Below, piece after piece: positions 1 to 10,254 of a stretch of DNA of 64,000 nucleotides (positions are counted from its first letter, which is position 1; every line of letters begins with the position of its first letter). The translations under genes were made by a program, and so were the position numbers. Origin of the DNA: Helichrysum umbraculigerum (lineage: Eukaryota; Streptophyta; Magnoliopsida; Asterales; Asteraceae); assembly GCA_949592205.1 (NCBI GenBank), contig CATIUR010000003.1, forward strand, positions 168,691,759-168,755,758, written 5' to 3'. The notes beneath the pieces are model-generated. The model ran no database searches and was not told the origin of the DNA. It saw only the letters and a program-made list of their open reading frames with translations.

Positions 1-157
1 GCCCTTCAACTAATCCTATTGCTGAATTAAAAGGAGGAAAACACTATTAATAGAATCACATGGAAGCAAATTTTTACAGGAGTTCATATTCAGGTCACTA
101 AGATTAGAACAACATAGATACAACTGCAAATGCACGGATAGTCAGAATTGAACAATA

Positions 158-158
<1 letters not shown>

Positions 159-197
<39 letters not shown>
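159..197 (+). repeat. Poly(A) tract, 39 bp
   Basis: An uninterrupted run of A. A second run of about 20 A lies near 704-725. Such tracts can mark retroposon tails or be simple slippage products. No SINE or LINE body was recognised next to either one. Confidence 0.9.
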
Positions 198-201
<4 letters not shown>

Positions 202-1087
202 ATTTTGACCCATATGCTTATAAATAGGCCGATTTAACTTATATTAAGTCTTTAATGGTTAGGTAGTAATCAAATAATTTTGAGCTTATAAAAAAATAGA
301 TCAAGTGGCCAATAGGTTGCAGAATCATCCAATGTGTACCTTTAAGCATGAATCCTTCTAAGTTGTCAATTCATTTTTAATTATATTATATTTGACATAC
401 TATAATCTCCCCCGTTATCATATTAACAGCCTTAATTTACATAAAGATTTGGACAAGGGTTGTTATGGGGTAGCCAAATTCAACATATTTCCCCTGTCTA
501 GAACAATCCCAGAGGCTTAGCGTTTTTTTAATCGTGTATGCTTTATATAAACAACAACTTGGTATATAATATGCAAGTTGCTTTGATGACATTTTGTAAT
601 TTTGGGCCACTCTCTTCTTCACGGGTCCAAAATAGGCAATTAAGTTGTCGTAAACTATATACTACCTAATGCTAACACACATAAGCAGGGGAAAATTTCA
701 AGTTAAAAAAAAAAAAAAAAAAAAACATGAGGAGAAGTCACAAATAGAAATTGAGAATTGCTGTTTATTGTATAATAGACAAGTTTACTAATCCCAACTA
801 CCTATGTATATTATAGGTTTGAACTTACATTCTCGATGACTAAATAAGAAGATGATGACAGATTGACAGCTACCAAATCCTTAGTGCAAACCTAAGTGGA
901 AATAAGGTCAATAGGTCATATTGCCAAGATGTTAGTGAGAATGCATGTTAATATAACAGATAGCATATTTTGCACACCATATGATAAATCTAGACTTGCT
1001 ACAGTTTCCAAAGGAAAAGCACCTGATCACATGTTATTACAGTTCATGGGCCAAATCCAGACTTGCTAAACTTGTGCACCTTCATTA

Positions 1088-1399
1088 AGAAAATCACCGT
1101 ATGACGAAACTCAAGATTGATGATCATAAGATGTAAACGTTCAAACCTGCTCATGGATGGTAGCTCAAATAAAGTACATATTTTAATTACTCACATTTAA
1201 ACTAAATCAAAAACACCAAGAACGCAAGTATAGGATAATCATAAAAAGATGATACACATTTGTCTCAGAGTTTAGGTTCTGATTCCATGTCATGTAATTA
1301 GAAAATCATACTATAACGAAAAATTCAAATACTGATGATCATAAGATGTAAAAGCTCAAACGTGCTCATAGATGGGAATTCAAATAAAGTACATATTTT
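1088..1399 (+). repeat. Diverged direct repeat, about 97 bp, two copies
   Basis: The segment 1088-1184 is repeated at 1302-1399 with substitutions. Both copies share TGATGATCATAAGATGTAAA, then GCTCAT.GATGG and AAATAAAGTACATATTTT. Copies are about 214 bp apart. The level of divergence suggests an old duplication. No function is evident. Confidence 0.75.
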
Positions 1400-3326
1400 T
1401 CGCACACATCTAATCAAGTACGTATATTTCATGAGGATGGCATGGGAATATAAATATTATACACACACATTTATACGAACAGTAGGTGTGCATTTGAAAT
1501 AGTTTACCTGAACAACCAAAAGCGGAATTCATTTGGCAACCAGGTGATCATAATGCCAAAATATACAACCTTCATTGATTCGAGGCTTTTTTCTATGAGT
1601 AAAACACAAAAATTAAACCTTTAAGACGAATTACAATATTATATCTTATCATTGAATGACATAACATATGTATAACAGAAAACTACTACAGTTTTCTAAT
1701 GAACAATAATACATTCTGAAAAAGTTTATCATCTCCTATGAAATTATTAAGACAGAGTATGACCAGTTGTGCCTTGTTCTAGACCAGGAAATAAGATATA
1801 ACTTAAGTATGTGTTTTATAAACGATATTAATTAAGACTGTAGAAGTGATGAACCTGTTGTATGAGGTAGGTGATATGGTTCGGACCATACTTGACACCA
1901 ATTGGTTTTTTGGATCGGATGTTCATCCTTCAAACTCGGTATCCGCACTTTTCAGGAGTCGTTCTTTTTTTTATGCTTTGTCCCCAAGTCTGTATTTGAG
2001 AAGCACATTGAAAATCATGAACTACCAAACAAAAATGTATAGAGAGCAAAGTAGAACGGGTTACTCTGACCCATCATAAACGATATTGTAACAATTGTAT
2101 GGCACTATGGCCAAGGAAATAAAACATGTTGTTGATTCGTCTACTAATCTAAACTTTATGTCCCACTGCCATTTTAAGAATAGTGAAACAATATTTTCTT
2201 TAAACCTTACTTTCCTTATGAATCTTGTGAACATTTTTGGAGTATTTATTAAGGAATAATATTATTTATTAGGCTATATACAGTTACCTCGTCAATCCAT
2301 TTGGGACCACTACTACATCTCAGGCTTTAGTACTTGAGTTAAGCAACAAAGCATATATGAATGAACACATTTTAGACTTGCACTACGTATGCATTTTCTG
2401 GAATGCCCAAATCTGCAACGAATGCCCCATCTTTTGCACCCATCTCTAGTTTAATATCTTATTCCAGCATCTACTGTTCTGCTCTAATCTTCTTACCCAA
2501 TTAAAGTTCTACAGACCACACTTGAACAACATTTTTTACACATACACTAACAAAAAAGAGAACTATATAGATTGAAAACTACATTTATGCACATATAGTT
2601 AAACTTTTATAATCCTAAAAATCTTGCTAACCCCTTAAAAATATATGAAACAAAAACTGATGAAGTAAACTAATGGCCAATGGGTCATCGATAACTTAAT
2701 GATGAGAGTAATCATTTAACCAAGAACACAATACCCACTTGATGAATGATTAAGATCTAATTTGAAATATGTCCAGGTAACTTCCAAAGAAAACGGAATT
2801 CAATTTCTCTTTTAGACAATTAATCAAACACTTAGTATGCATAACTTCTCATAAAATCAACAACACACTATTGCAATAATTTGGTGGCTACGATTACATA
2901 CCTACTCATCAATATAGCATTAAACAAACAAAATCAAACCTAACAGTAATGAAACTATGATTGATACAATTGGTGTAGACGTCTCCTCGAACTCTGAGTA
3001 ATTAACAGCAATAAGCAAAATGGAGACTCATAGATTGTACCTACCAATACCAGGAGCGTGTGTTACGAATGCGAATTTTGATTTGTTGCTGGAGAAATTG
3101 GCGGATGTATCTGATTAATTTGATGCGTGCAAGAGTCGATGAAATCAATTGGTAATTGGGAACTATCAAATCGCTTTGCTTTTCTGTGTGTATGTGTAGG
3201 GATAGGCTGATAGGTTTGAAACAATTTTCTGTGTGTAGGGATGGGCCGATTGGTTTGAAACAAAAAGGAAGGGATGGGAACGTGAAGTATGAGGGCATAT
3301 TGTATATATATACATTAGCGGCTGCA

Positions 3327-3708
3327 TTTTTACTGTTCATGCCGAGTATTTATCCCCTGTTTCCGTTTCTATTTGGGCTACATGCAACCCACCAATCAAA
3401 TAGCGCCGGAAATTTTGACCCGCCTAAATATCGCCGGGAAAAGTTGACCGGCATAAAATTCGCCGGAAAACGTTCAAAAACATACCAAAAATTCATCGGC
3501 GTAAATATCGTCAGAAATTTTTACTGTTCATGCCGAGTATTTATCCCCTGTTTCCGTTTCTATTTGGGCTACATGCAACCCACCAATCAAATAGCGCCGG
3601 AAATTTTGACCCGCCTAAATATCGCCGGGAAAAGTTGACCGGCATAAAATTCGCCGGAAAACGTTCAAAAACATACCAAAAATTCATCGGCGTAAATATC
3701 GTCAGAAA
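3327..3708 (+). repeat. Tandem duplication, 191 bp x 2
   Basis: Unit 1 is 3327-3517 and unit 2 is 3518-3708. By eye they are identical, so the duplication is recent. The unit holds several words of the form CGCCGGAAAA and GACCGGC, which continue in degenerate form to about 4040. An open frame across the junction is produced by the duplication and is not evidence of a gene. Confidence 0.9.
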
Positions 3709-5298
3709 AGCTGACCGGCCTAAATATCACCGGAAAACTTGACAGTCCTAAATGTCGCCGGAAAACATTCAGATATGAACATAATAAACAACACTTCCAT
3801 AGCTGGTTAGCTCGCCGGAAGAATATACCACCATTGATACTATTTAGCGGCAGCAATCGCTGGTGCTACCACTTATCGGCCGCCGTTTCCGCCGATCAAG
3901 AACTCCACACAGGTAGAACGACTAGCTATATGAATAATAACACAAGACAAAGCTTCTAAAGCCGGTTACCTATCGATCGGAGGAAAATACCACCACCGAG
4001 GCTACCGCTTACCGGCCATCGTCGCCACCACCGGAAAACAAGTAATATGCAGGTCTACTCCAAAATGAAAAACAAATCGACAAAAAGATATATCTTTTAC
4101 TGTTGAATATAAATAAGTAATGAATAATAAAATGCATAACAAGATGAAACTATTTAGAACTCAAAGAAATGCATTTGGATGAAGAGATGATTAGGTAGAA
4201 GTGAAGAACAGTAGAACCGTAGAAGACTAGAAGTCTAAAAGTGAAGTTGGTGATTTCTTACTTTAATATAATAAAACCAACCCATTGTTTCTTTATATAA
4301 CCTGATAGTGGTTTTCCTTTTCTTCATTTTGAATATTTATAAAATTTTAAAAGTCTTCAACATGAACAATTTTAATAAACGCTGTCAAAACAATTTTTTT
4401 AATACTTATAGTGACTCACCAATACTTCGTTATTTTTTATATCATATAAACATAGGTTTTTACATTTTCTTTATTTTATACTATTTTTTTAAATGTTTAA
4501 TTTACACCATTAAAATTTATAAAACTTGGTAGCATATATCCCCAGTGAAACGGGGCAAACACCCTTGTTAGAATTATGATTGTAGATCTTAGGGGAACGA
4601 GGGTTAGATAGGGAAAGTAGCGCAAGGGAATTTGGACTATCCATTACATTCATTAATGGTTCAGATCATGTCAAATCACGCATTGTCTATTTTGCCAATA
4701 TTTTTTAGTGAAGGGACTGATTTGCAATTTATGTAAGTTAAAATGAGGAGCACTTTTTTGAGTAGCCATTTGTTCACTTAGTTTCTCTCATCTTTCACTA
4801 AAAAAACAAACACACTTTCTAATTCCCTATCTCTATTCACAAAACACACAAACACTCATACACCAATAAACCACCGCCACCACCACCTCCTTCACCGTTC
4901 ACCACCGCTGCCACCTCCTTCACCGTTCACCATCGTCACCGCCGCTTCACCACCATCACCGCCGCCACCACCGTCTTCATGTTCGTGACTAGAGAAACGA
5001 GCGTTTTTGTTACCGGAGAGTTGATATGCGAACCATCACCTTTGATGAACTGACATCCACCGGACGTAACCAGCCGTGATTTTCTCCATCTCTCAGGCCG
5101 CTTCACCGACTCTCCACCGCCACCACCACCACCACTTACTTCATCATCTTAAAAACACCACCACTTTATAAAAACACTTATATCTAAGAGGAATTAGATC
5201 TGAAAATTTGTAGATCTACACCTAAAAAGTATATCTACTTTTTAGATCTTGAAAAAATTTAACTGCATCTAGCATCTTACATTACTGCATCTTAAATG
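3709..5298. other. Non-coding stretch, CCGGAAA-rich then CACC-rich
   Basis: 3709-4040 continues the CGCCGGAAAA-type words in degenerate tandem order. 4050-4550 is AT-rich with nothing recognised. 4871-5140 is dominated by CACCACC and CCGCCACC triplets, like the low-complexity 5' leader or first exon of many plant genes, but no sustained reading frame with a convincing start was found. Element A begins after its target duplication CAATT at 5299-5303. Confidence 0.5.
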
Positions 5299-5894
5299 CA
5301 ATTTGTGACACTCCTCCAAATTAGGTATATAATTATACTTAATTACATGCATTTCTTACGCTAATTCCCTGCATTTGTTTTTAAACTAAACCTATGATGT
5401 GATATGAGTCTAGCGAGCCCAAAACAATAATACAAAAAGTATTACATTATATGTAGTATTTATAAATTACGTACGAACGTATCGGAACTAAGCCGACAAA
5501 AATAATTTACCAGATTTGTTAACATGAAATAATTAATAATTCGATTATTAATTACGAGTATTTATATATCTATAACATATAGATAAAATGGTTCAATTAT
5601 ACGTTTAACCTAAAACGTATTATTTAACGAACAGAACAAATTCTAAAATGTACCAAAAAGGTCAACATCCGAAAAACGTTATTTTTCTAGTACGTTTTCA
5701 AGTATTTAGAACATTACTTCGAAATATGAATTCGAAACTCAACTGAAATCTGGCGCTCAAATAGTAGTGCGCAGTAAAATGTACAAAAATGTACAACAAT
5801 TAAAAATAATAATAACCTCATTATTCTGGAAATATATTACGAACCAGGAGAGCATCTACAATATAAAAATATAAAATGTTAAATTTTATATTGC

Positions 5895-5904
5895 TATAAT
5901 TATA
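5895..5904 (+). promoter_or_regulatory. Putative LTR core promoter (TATAATTATA)
   Basis: TATAATTATA followed by CCCGTACTCGAAATTG is conserved at 41184-41193 in element B although the surrounding U3 has diverged. It lies 275-283 bp upstream of the first predicted splice donor in both LTRs, which suits a TATA box with a short transcribed leader. The transcription start is unproven. Confidence 0.45.
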
Positions 5905-6502
5905 CCCGTACTCGAAATTGAGGTGCCAAAATTTGGCACCTAACGTCAATAATTGAGGCGACAGATTGATTTTAAAACCATACTCGTTACTCCCTCCCAT
6001 TTCTCCTCTGTGATCTTACACCCAAACACACAACACCTCCAAAAATTTATCTCATTTCCTTCTCACTAAAACTTAACAAGATCAGGAGCAAGGCAGCAGC
6101 AGTAGTAGAACACAAGCCAGTGACTCTATCACCATCATCATCATCATCCGATCACCATCTTCATCCTTTTCATCTTTGTAAGAAAACTTATAATCTTTGA
6201 ATCCTTTGCTTAAATTTCGATATATTAATTGTATATACATCATAATCTAGCTACATAACACATAAATTTGAAAGATTTGAAGCTTTGATCTTGAAAATGA
6301 GCTTGAGAAACCAAAACCATAAAACGGAAATCGATTGGTGAAAACTTGTTAAAATGGTATATTATGATGCCAAAACATGTTATGGAACTAGTGTAAACCA
6401 TTTAGAACATATTGAATACGAACTATAAACGATCGAAGTGAAAATGGACCAAAATTGTGCAGCTCTGTTCTGCGTCTGATGTTTCTGTGCAGAAACACAT
6501 GA

Positions 6503-6732
6503 CGCGATCGCGACATTTTCAACAGCAAAACCCTCTAAAACCTTTTATTACTTCACGCGATCGCGTGAAACAAAAACTTCAGAAATCTTCGAAACTCAGA
6601 ACGACGCGATCGCGTGGTTTTCAACCACGATCGCGTGAACCTCTTCGAACCAACCGATCGCGTGATATATTTTAACCGATCGCGTAGTTAAGTAGACCAC
6701 GCGATCGCGTGATCTACTCAACCGATCGCGTG
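6503..6732 (+). repeat. CpG-rich palindrome cluster, eight CGATCGCG cores (element A)
   Basis: Eight copies of the core CGATCGCG occur in about 230 bp. Two (6554-6567 and 6698-6711) are perfect 14-bp palindromes, CACGCGATCGCGTG. The second sits in a nearly perfect 28-bp palindrome at 6691-6718. Surrounding DNA is AT-rich and otherwise poor in CpG. The copy in the 3' LTR is at 16084-16313, and its first unit is more symmetrical (GACGCGATCGCGTC). Confidence 0.93.
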
Positions 6733-6770
6733 AACTTCATCAGTAGCCAAAACCTGTTGTGACTCAAACA

Positions 6771-6911
6771 CGATGACCGAGTAATAGACAACCCAAATGA
6801 TTTCGATGAACTAGTAATAGACAAACCATGTGTTACGATGAACTAGTAATGGACAAGCCATGTGATTACGATGAACTAGTAAATGACAACCCAAATATTT
6901 TCGACGAACGA
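6771..6911 (+). repeat. Minisatellite, 33 bp x about 4
   Basis: Units start at 6771, 6804, 6836, 6869 and 6902 (partial). Consensus opens CGATGAACTAGTAATAGACA. Units differ by a few substitutions. The block directly follows the palindrome cluster and is copied in the 3' LTR at about 16352-16491. Confidence 0.9.
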
Positions 6912-7327
6912 GTAACATACTTATAAACATATACAAACTTAAATACGTACATTTATCGAGTGGGATTATAAATGATTGAGACGTATTTATAGATGAACAT
7001 TATACGGGACAATTTGAACTTGTGTTTTGTAAACCTAAATGTCGAACAATATTTATATATATACGAGATATATATGAAAGAAACAACGAATAATAATATA
7101 TATATACAAGAATATATATATATTCAACTATATAAGTATATATATGTATATGTACTTACACACTTCGGACAATTCTACAAACGAACAATACTTGGATAAT
7201 ATTATATATTTCCAACAACAATCATCAACGAAATACACAAACCTAAGAAATTGATAATTTCTTCAAACAAACGAACTATTAACATAAGTAAACAAAGTAC
7301 TTATAGTTAATACATTGTTGTTTATAG

Positions 7328-7386
7328 GTTGACTACTTTGGGCTTCGTTATATTACCTCGCTAGCATTCACATCCGAGCACTCACG
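7328..7386 (+). other. Predicted leader exon 2 (element A LTR)
   Basis: Bounded by the acceptor TTTATAG and the donor GTGAGT at 7387. Element B has the matching block 43028-43088 between TTGTATAG and GTGAGT, with recognisably similar sequence (TTGGGCT.., GCTAGC, CCGAGCA). Conservation of both splice sites and the interior between two diverged LTR families supports an exon. RNA data are needed for proof. Confidence 0.4.
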
Positions 7387-7483
7387 GTGAGTTCACAAAC
7401 CCCTTTTACATGTTTTAATGTTTTAAAACCTCGGGGTGGAAAACATAGAAATCGTATGTATAATTGCATGCAACAACTGTTTG

Positions 7484-7658
7484 AATACTTGATGTATTTA
7501 CTTAAACTATTGATGAAATGAGATTTCATGTTGTGACTGATTAAATACGGTACGTATTTGCTTAAACTGTTTATGAAGGGGTACTTCATACTTGAACTGT
7601 TTGTGAAAGGGTATTTCACACAACTATTTGAACTATGTTTTATGAAATGTATTTCATA
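7484..7658 (+). repeat. Series of six regularly spaced short hairpins (element A LTR)
   Basis: Palindromes start at 7484, 7513, 7543, 7572, 7602 and 7641, so the spacing is 29, 30, 29, 30 and 39 bp. Examples are ATGAAAT-gag-ATTTCAT, TATGAAG-gggta-CTTCATA, TGTGAAA-gggta-TTTCACA and TATGAAAT-gt-ATTTCATA. Arms vary between units but the matching arm varies with them, which is compensatory change. The series lies in predicted intron 2. A minus-strand open frame across it is a by-product. Confidence 0.8.
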
Positions 7659-7991
7659 ACTATTTTGGGAATTTAGGCAACGAATCTTGGTACAGATCTA
7701 AGCTGAACGATGTAGTGCATAAAAGACCTTATGGCTATAGACTATAACCATTAGCTAGGTGACTCTAGCCACTGAGTATACGGATAGTACTATCGCTGTG
7801 ACGACCCTCCTACGGATTTGGGAGCGTATACTTAATTGTCCAGCATGGCAAATAACAACAGATTAGGGTTGTGGTTTGGTTATAGGGTTAGATCGGGTTA
7901 CCTTACTTGACAGGTTTAGCTCACCTTTCAAGGGATCACCGTCTAAATATTCCCACTAAACTATTGATTAGGAAAGGATTTCCTACGTACA

Positions 7992-8213
7992 CTGATTTGG
8001 AAATGTTAATCTTTATTTAGGTTAACTTGTGTTTCCTACTGATAACTGATTTAGGAAATGTTATTTGATTAATAACTTGTGTTTCCTATTACAACTAAAA
8101 CTGATTTGGGAAATGTTATTTGTTAATAACTTGTGTTTCCTACTTGACAAACAACGCTTATTTGGAAATGTTATTCTTAAATGATTAACTTGTGTTTCCT
8201 ACATAACAAACAA
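7992..8213 (+). repeat. Tandem repeat, 54-56 bp x 4 (element A LTR)
   Basis: Units begin at 7992, 8046, 8101 and 8157. Each runs from CTGATTTGGAAATGTTA to ACTTGTGTTTCCTAC. The 3' LTR copy lies near 17571-17792. GGAAA and TTTCC form short inverted words in every unit. Element B lacks this repeat. Confidence 0.88.
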
Positions 8214-8265
8214 ACTTGTGAATTCACTCAACAATTTTGTTGACATTTTACTCTATGTTTTTCAG

Positions 8266-8277
8266 GGAATTAGCAGC
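8266..8277 (+). other. Predicted 12-nt microexon (element A LTR)
   Basis: GGAATTAGCAGC is framed by TTTTTCAG and GTAAGTAAG. Element B has GAAATTAGCTAT framed by TTTTACAG and GTAAGTAAG at 43821-43832. The length and both perfect splice sites are conserved while the exon bases differ at four of twelve positions. An alternative is that only one of the two sites is used. Confidence 0.35.
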
Positions 8278-8654
8278 GTAAGTAAGATCTGCATGCATTA
8301 TCAGGACGGACTACCCTGGACTTGTTAGGATGCCACTACTTTTGGGACACTTGGATTTCCTCTGTATAACTGCAACTACTGCAGTCATACCTATGAAATC
8401 TACTTTTGATATTATGTATTTTATGAAATACTGATTTCAAACACTATTACTACTGTTACTACTTTTCAAGTGGTAACCTTTTGTAAAAACTTTAACTAAT
8501 GGCATCTTAATCTATTTCGTTCTGCAATAACCATATGCTCTGAGTATGTATGTATCTATTGGTTGTTTTACTGCTCGCACCCCCGCCACGTCACTAAGCT
8601 TCCGCAAACCACTCTATGTAATTGTAATTACCATTTGGCGGGGTGTGACAGACT

Positions 8655-8667
8655 TGGTATCAGAGCC
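8655..8667 (+). other. Primer binding site, initiator tRNA-Met (element A)
   Basis: TGGTATCAGAGCC starts four bases after the LTR end. It is the well-known plant primer site complementary to the 3' end of initiator tRNA-Met, where minus-strand DNA synthesis starts. It lies between the LTR splice donors and the acceptors before ORF1 and gag, so any spliced message would lose it. Confidence 0.93.
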
Positions 8668-8822
8668 ATTGGTTATAGCGAACTAGCAGTCTTTAAGTGA
8701 CTTGGAACCTTAGAGACCTAGACTATAGCCGTGGCTAGAACATTTGTGCATTCATACATACTTACATTTGCATACCTCTAACATACGACTGACACGCCGC
8801 ACCCAATTTCTTTTGTCACAGT

Positions 8823-9602
8823 ATGTCTAGTCAATCACTTTACCATGTCTATGCTTCGGATGAAGAGCCGACTGAGGCTACTTTTGAGGGTCCCGCGATC
8901 ACAGTAGAAGATGAGTCATCAGTTCATGTGAGAGCCATGTCTGTTGACACTAGTGATGCTTACTTAGTACCACCTCCGACCGCACCTGTGGTCACTCCTA
9001 CCTCTACACCACCTGTTGCGAGTACTTCTCGTGTGCCTGTACCTAGGATGACAGCTAGGATCTGTGTTCGGGATTTTCCCAGGGGACCACTCGCACCGCG
9101 CGATAAGTCACCAGTGACTGAGCCTGAGGTTCCAGTTGTCGAGCCGCCACAGAAGAGGCTCCGACCTTCTCATCTGGATTGGATGCCTCGAGTATTGAGA
9201 GAGTGGAGATCACTAGAGGGTATTCCCTCGACCTTTGAGTTTGGAGAGTCCTCCCACTCACCACCATCTGCATATCTCACTGGTGAGCCTCTGGAGCTCA
9301 CTGTGCCTACCTTTGTGGCTGTGGTTCACACCATGTTTAGGATATCATCTAGCAGGAGCAGAGATGTGATGGAGCTACTGAGCGATGCCTCCCGTACTGA
9401 TATGGATATGGCTATGCTCCATCAGAGGATGGATTTTGTGGAGACTCACCGTCAGACAGACTGGCAGAGTCTAGCATCCACCCGTGCACACGTTGCAGCT
9501 TTAGAGAGGCGTGCTAGGGTGTCAGAGATTGTAGCTAGTGTTTGTGTGATGACTGCAGCAGTGATGGTTACGGTTAGAATGTATTTCCCATGGTTCCGTT
9601 AG
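8823..9602 (+). CDS. ORF1 upstream of gag-pol (element A), unknown function, C-terminal membrane segment
   Basis: A 259-residue ORF between the primer site and gag-pol. I do not recognise a known domain. The N-terminus is acidic and Ser/Thr-rich (YHVYASDEEPTEA), the middle is Pro-rich with a conserved RDFP.GPLAP block and WRSLEG.PSTFE block, then a helical, coiled-coil-like stretch (about residues 190-230), then a hydrophobic segment (about 233-251) and a final FPWFR. Element B carries a homologue (44401-45162) with the same ends and blocks, so the reading frame has been kept by selection across two families. The start is preceded immediately by an acceptor-like TTTTGTCACAG. It is not a canonical env-like ORF, which in plant elements lies 3' of pol. 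A tail-anchored membrane or accessory role is an inference. Confidence 0.8.
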   Translation: MSSQSLYHVYASDEEPTEATFEGPAITVEDESSVHVRAMSVDTSDAYLVPPPTAPVVTPTSTPPVASTSRVPVPRMTARICVRDFPRGPLAPRDKSPVTEPEVPVVEPPQKRLRPSHLDWMPRVLREWRSLEGIPSTFEFGESSHSPPSAYLTGEPLELTVPTFVAVVHTMFRISSSRSRDVMELLSDASRTDMDMAMLHQRMDFVETHRQTDWQSLASTRAHVAALERRARVSEIVASVCVMTAAVMVTVRMYFPWFR

Positions 9603-10028
9603 GACTGTGTATGGCGGTTGTGCCTACACCATATTAGACTATTACTTTTGGGGAAATATATGTATGTATTAGTTATGGACTAGCTGTATGTTGGATGGAA
9701 CTTTGTTAGTAGAATGGGTATATGTATAGGAAACCCATCATCTTTTGTATAACGCTAACCACCGATGGGTATATTAGAAATTCCATCTCATTTTGTACTA
9801 AACTCATGTAACAGCGTTATGATCTTTAATATATAATGTATGCTTGGTTTACATCTCGTGTTCCTTATACCTATTATCAATCATATTATTTCCTCTTACA
9901 ACTGTCGACTTGTGATTAAACCTATACTTATTCTACACTTTGTGATCAATTCTTGTAAACCCTGAAACATATTGCAACTTGATGATTGATTATTCTTGAG
10001 AACCTCTGAAATTTACAGTGTTAAACGA

Positions 10029-10120
10029 CAATGAAAAGAAATATGTATTGGACATTATATAATGACGCCTGGCCAACGTGATTATATCATGCTAGATACA
10101 TGTGGGTGTTTCAAAGTTGT
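10029..10120 (+). promoter_or_regulatory. Conserved non-coding block before gag (element A)
   Basis: This block is nearly unchanged in element B (46401-46490), although the rest of the ORF1-gag interval is diverged or missing. Its core can fold as ATAATGACG, a 9-nt loop CCTGGCCAA, and CGTGATTAT (eight of nine pairs). Position just upstream of gag would suit an RNA packaging or translation signal. The function is inferred only from conservation and structure. Confidence 0.55.
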
Positions 10121-10254
10121 ATGGCACGTGTTGTAAAACCCTATTCATTCATCTTTTCATGTCATTCATTTCTTTCAAATGTGAATCTTTGATCTATTCA
10201 CATTCAATATCTCAACATTAACACTCTGCATTTTATTCATCGCAGAGCTGAATC

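Larger units (their letters stand above)
1..3326. other. AT-rich non-coding left flank
   Basis: No gene can be supported here. Open frames are short and interrupted. One minus-strand stretch, 2372-2443, reads MGAKDGAFVADLGIPENAY and ends in a stop four codons later. It follows a CTAG acceptor-like site and could be the last exon of an unrecognised gene, but the support is weak. A minus-strand GGTAGGTAC donor-like site lies near 3040-3050. The stretch also contains the poly(A) tract and the direct repeat listed separately. Confidence 0.5.
6178..7327 (+). other. Predicted intron 1 of the element A leader, inside the LTR
   Basis: A GTAAGAA donor at 6178 follows a CATC-rich leader. The acceptor is TTTATAG at 7321-7327. 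The interval is AT-rich and holds the CGATCGCG palindromes and the 33-bp minisatellite. Equivalent donor and acceptor sites occur in element B (41459 and 43027), element C (36627 and 37368) and the solo LTRs at 21118/21931, 30348/about 31117 and 61573/62374. The recurrence across families is the main support. There is no transcript evidence here. Confidence 0.4.
5304..8650 (+). repeat. 5' LTR of element A (3347 bp)
   Basis: Starts TGTGACACTCC, ends GGTGTGACA. It is long for a chromovirus and highly structured: a TATA-like box near 5895, a CATC/CTT-rich leader ending at a GTAAG donor (6178), a palindrome cluster, a 33-bp minisatellite, an acceptor/donor pair enclosing 7328-7386, a hairpin series, 55-bp tandem repeats and a 12-nt predicted microexon. 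The same modules occur in order in the 3' LTR and, with different repeats, in the LTR of element B. Confidence 0.96.

Noticed and set aside
1846..2079. Plus-strand 77-codon frame as a gene
   Set aside because: No recognisable motif, no upstream promoter or splice context, and AT-rich surroundings with chance frames of similar length.
3156..3638. 160-codon plus-strand open frame
   Set aside because: Created by the 191-bp tandem duplication; it repeats itself and has no domain.
6457..6675. Plus-strand 72-codon frame in the A LTR
   Set aside because: Covers the CGATCGCG cluster in the predicted intron; no conservation as protein is visible.
7368..7619. Minus-strand frame with MKYPF repeats in the A LTR
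   Set aside because: Translation of the 29-30 bp hairpin series; it is repeated in the 3' LTR and does not look like a protein family.
8823..9602. ORF1 as a retroviral-type envelope gene
   Set aside because: It is 5' of gag, lacks a signal peptide and has only one C-terminal hydrophobic segment. No fusion or surface domain is visible.
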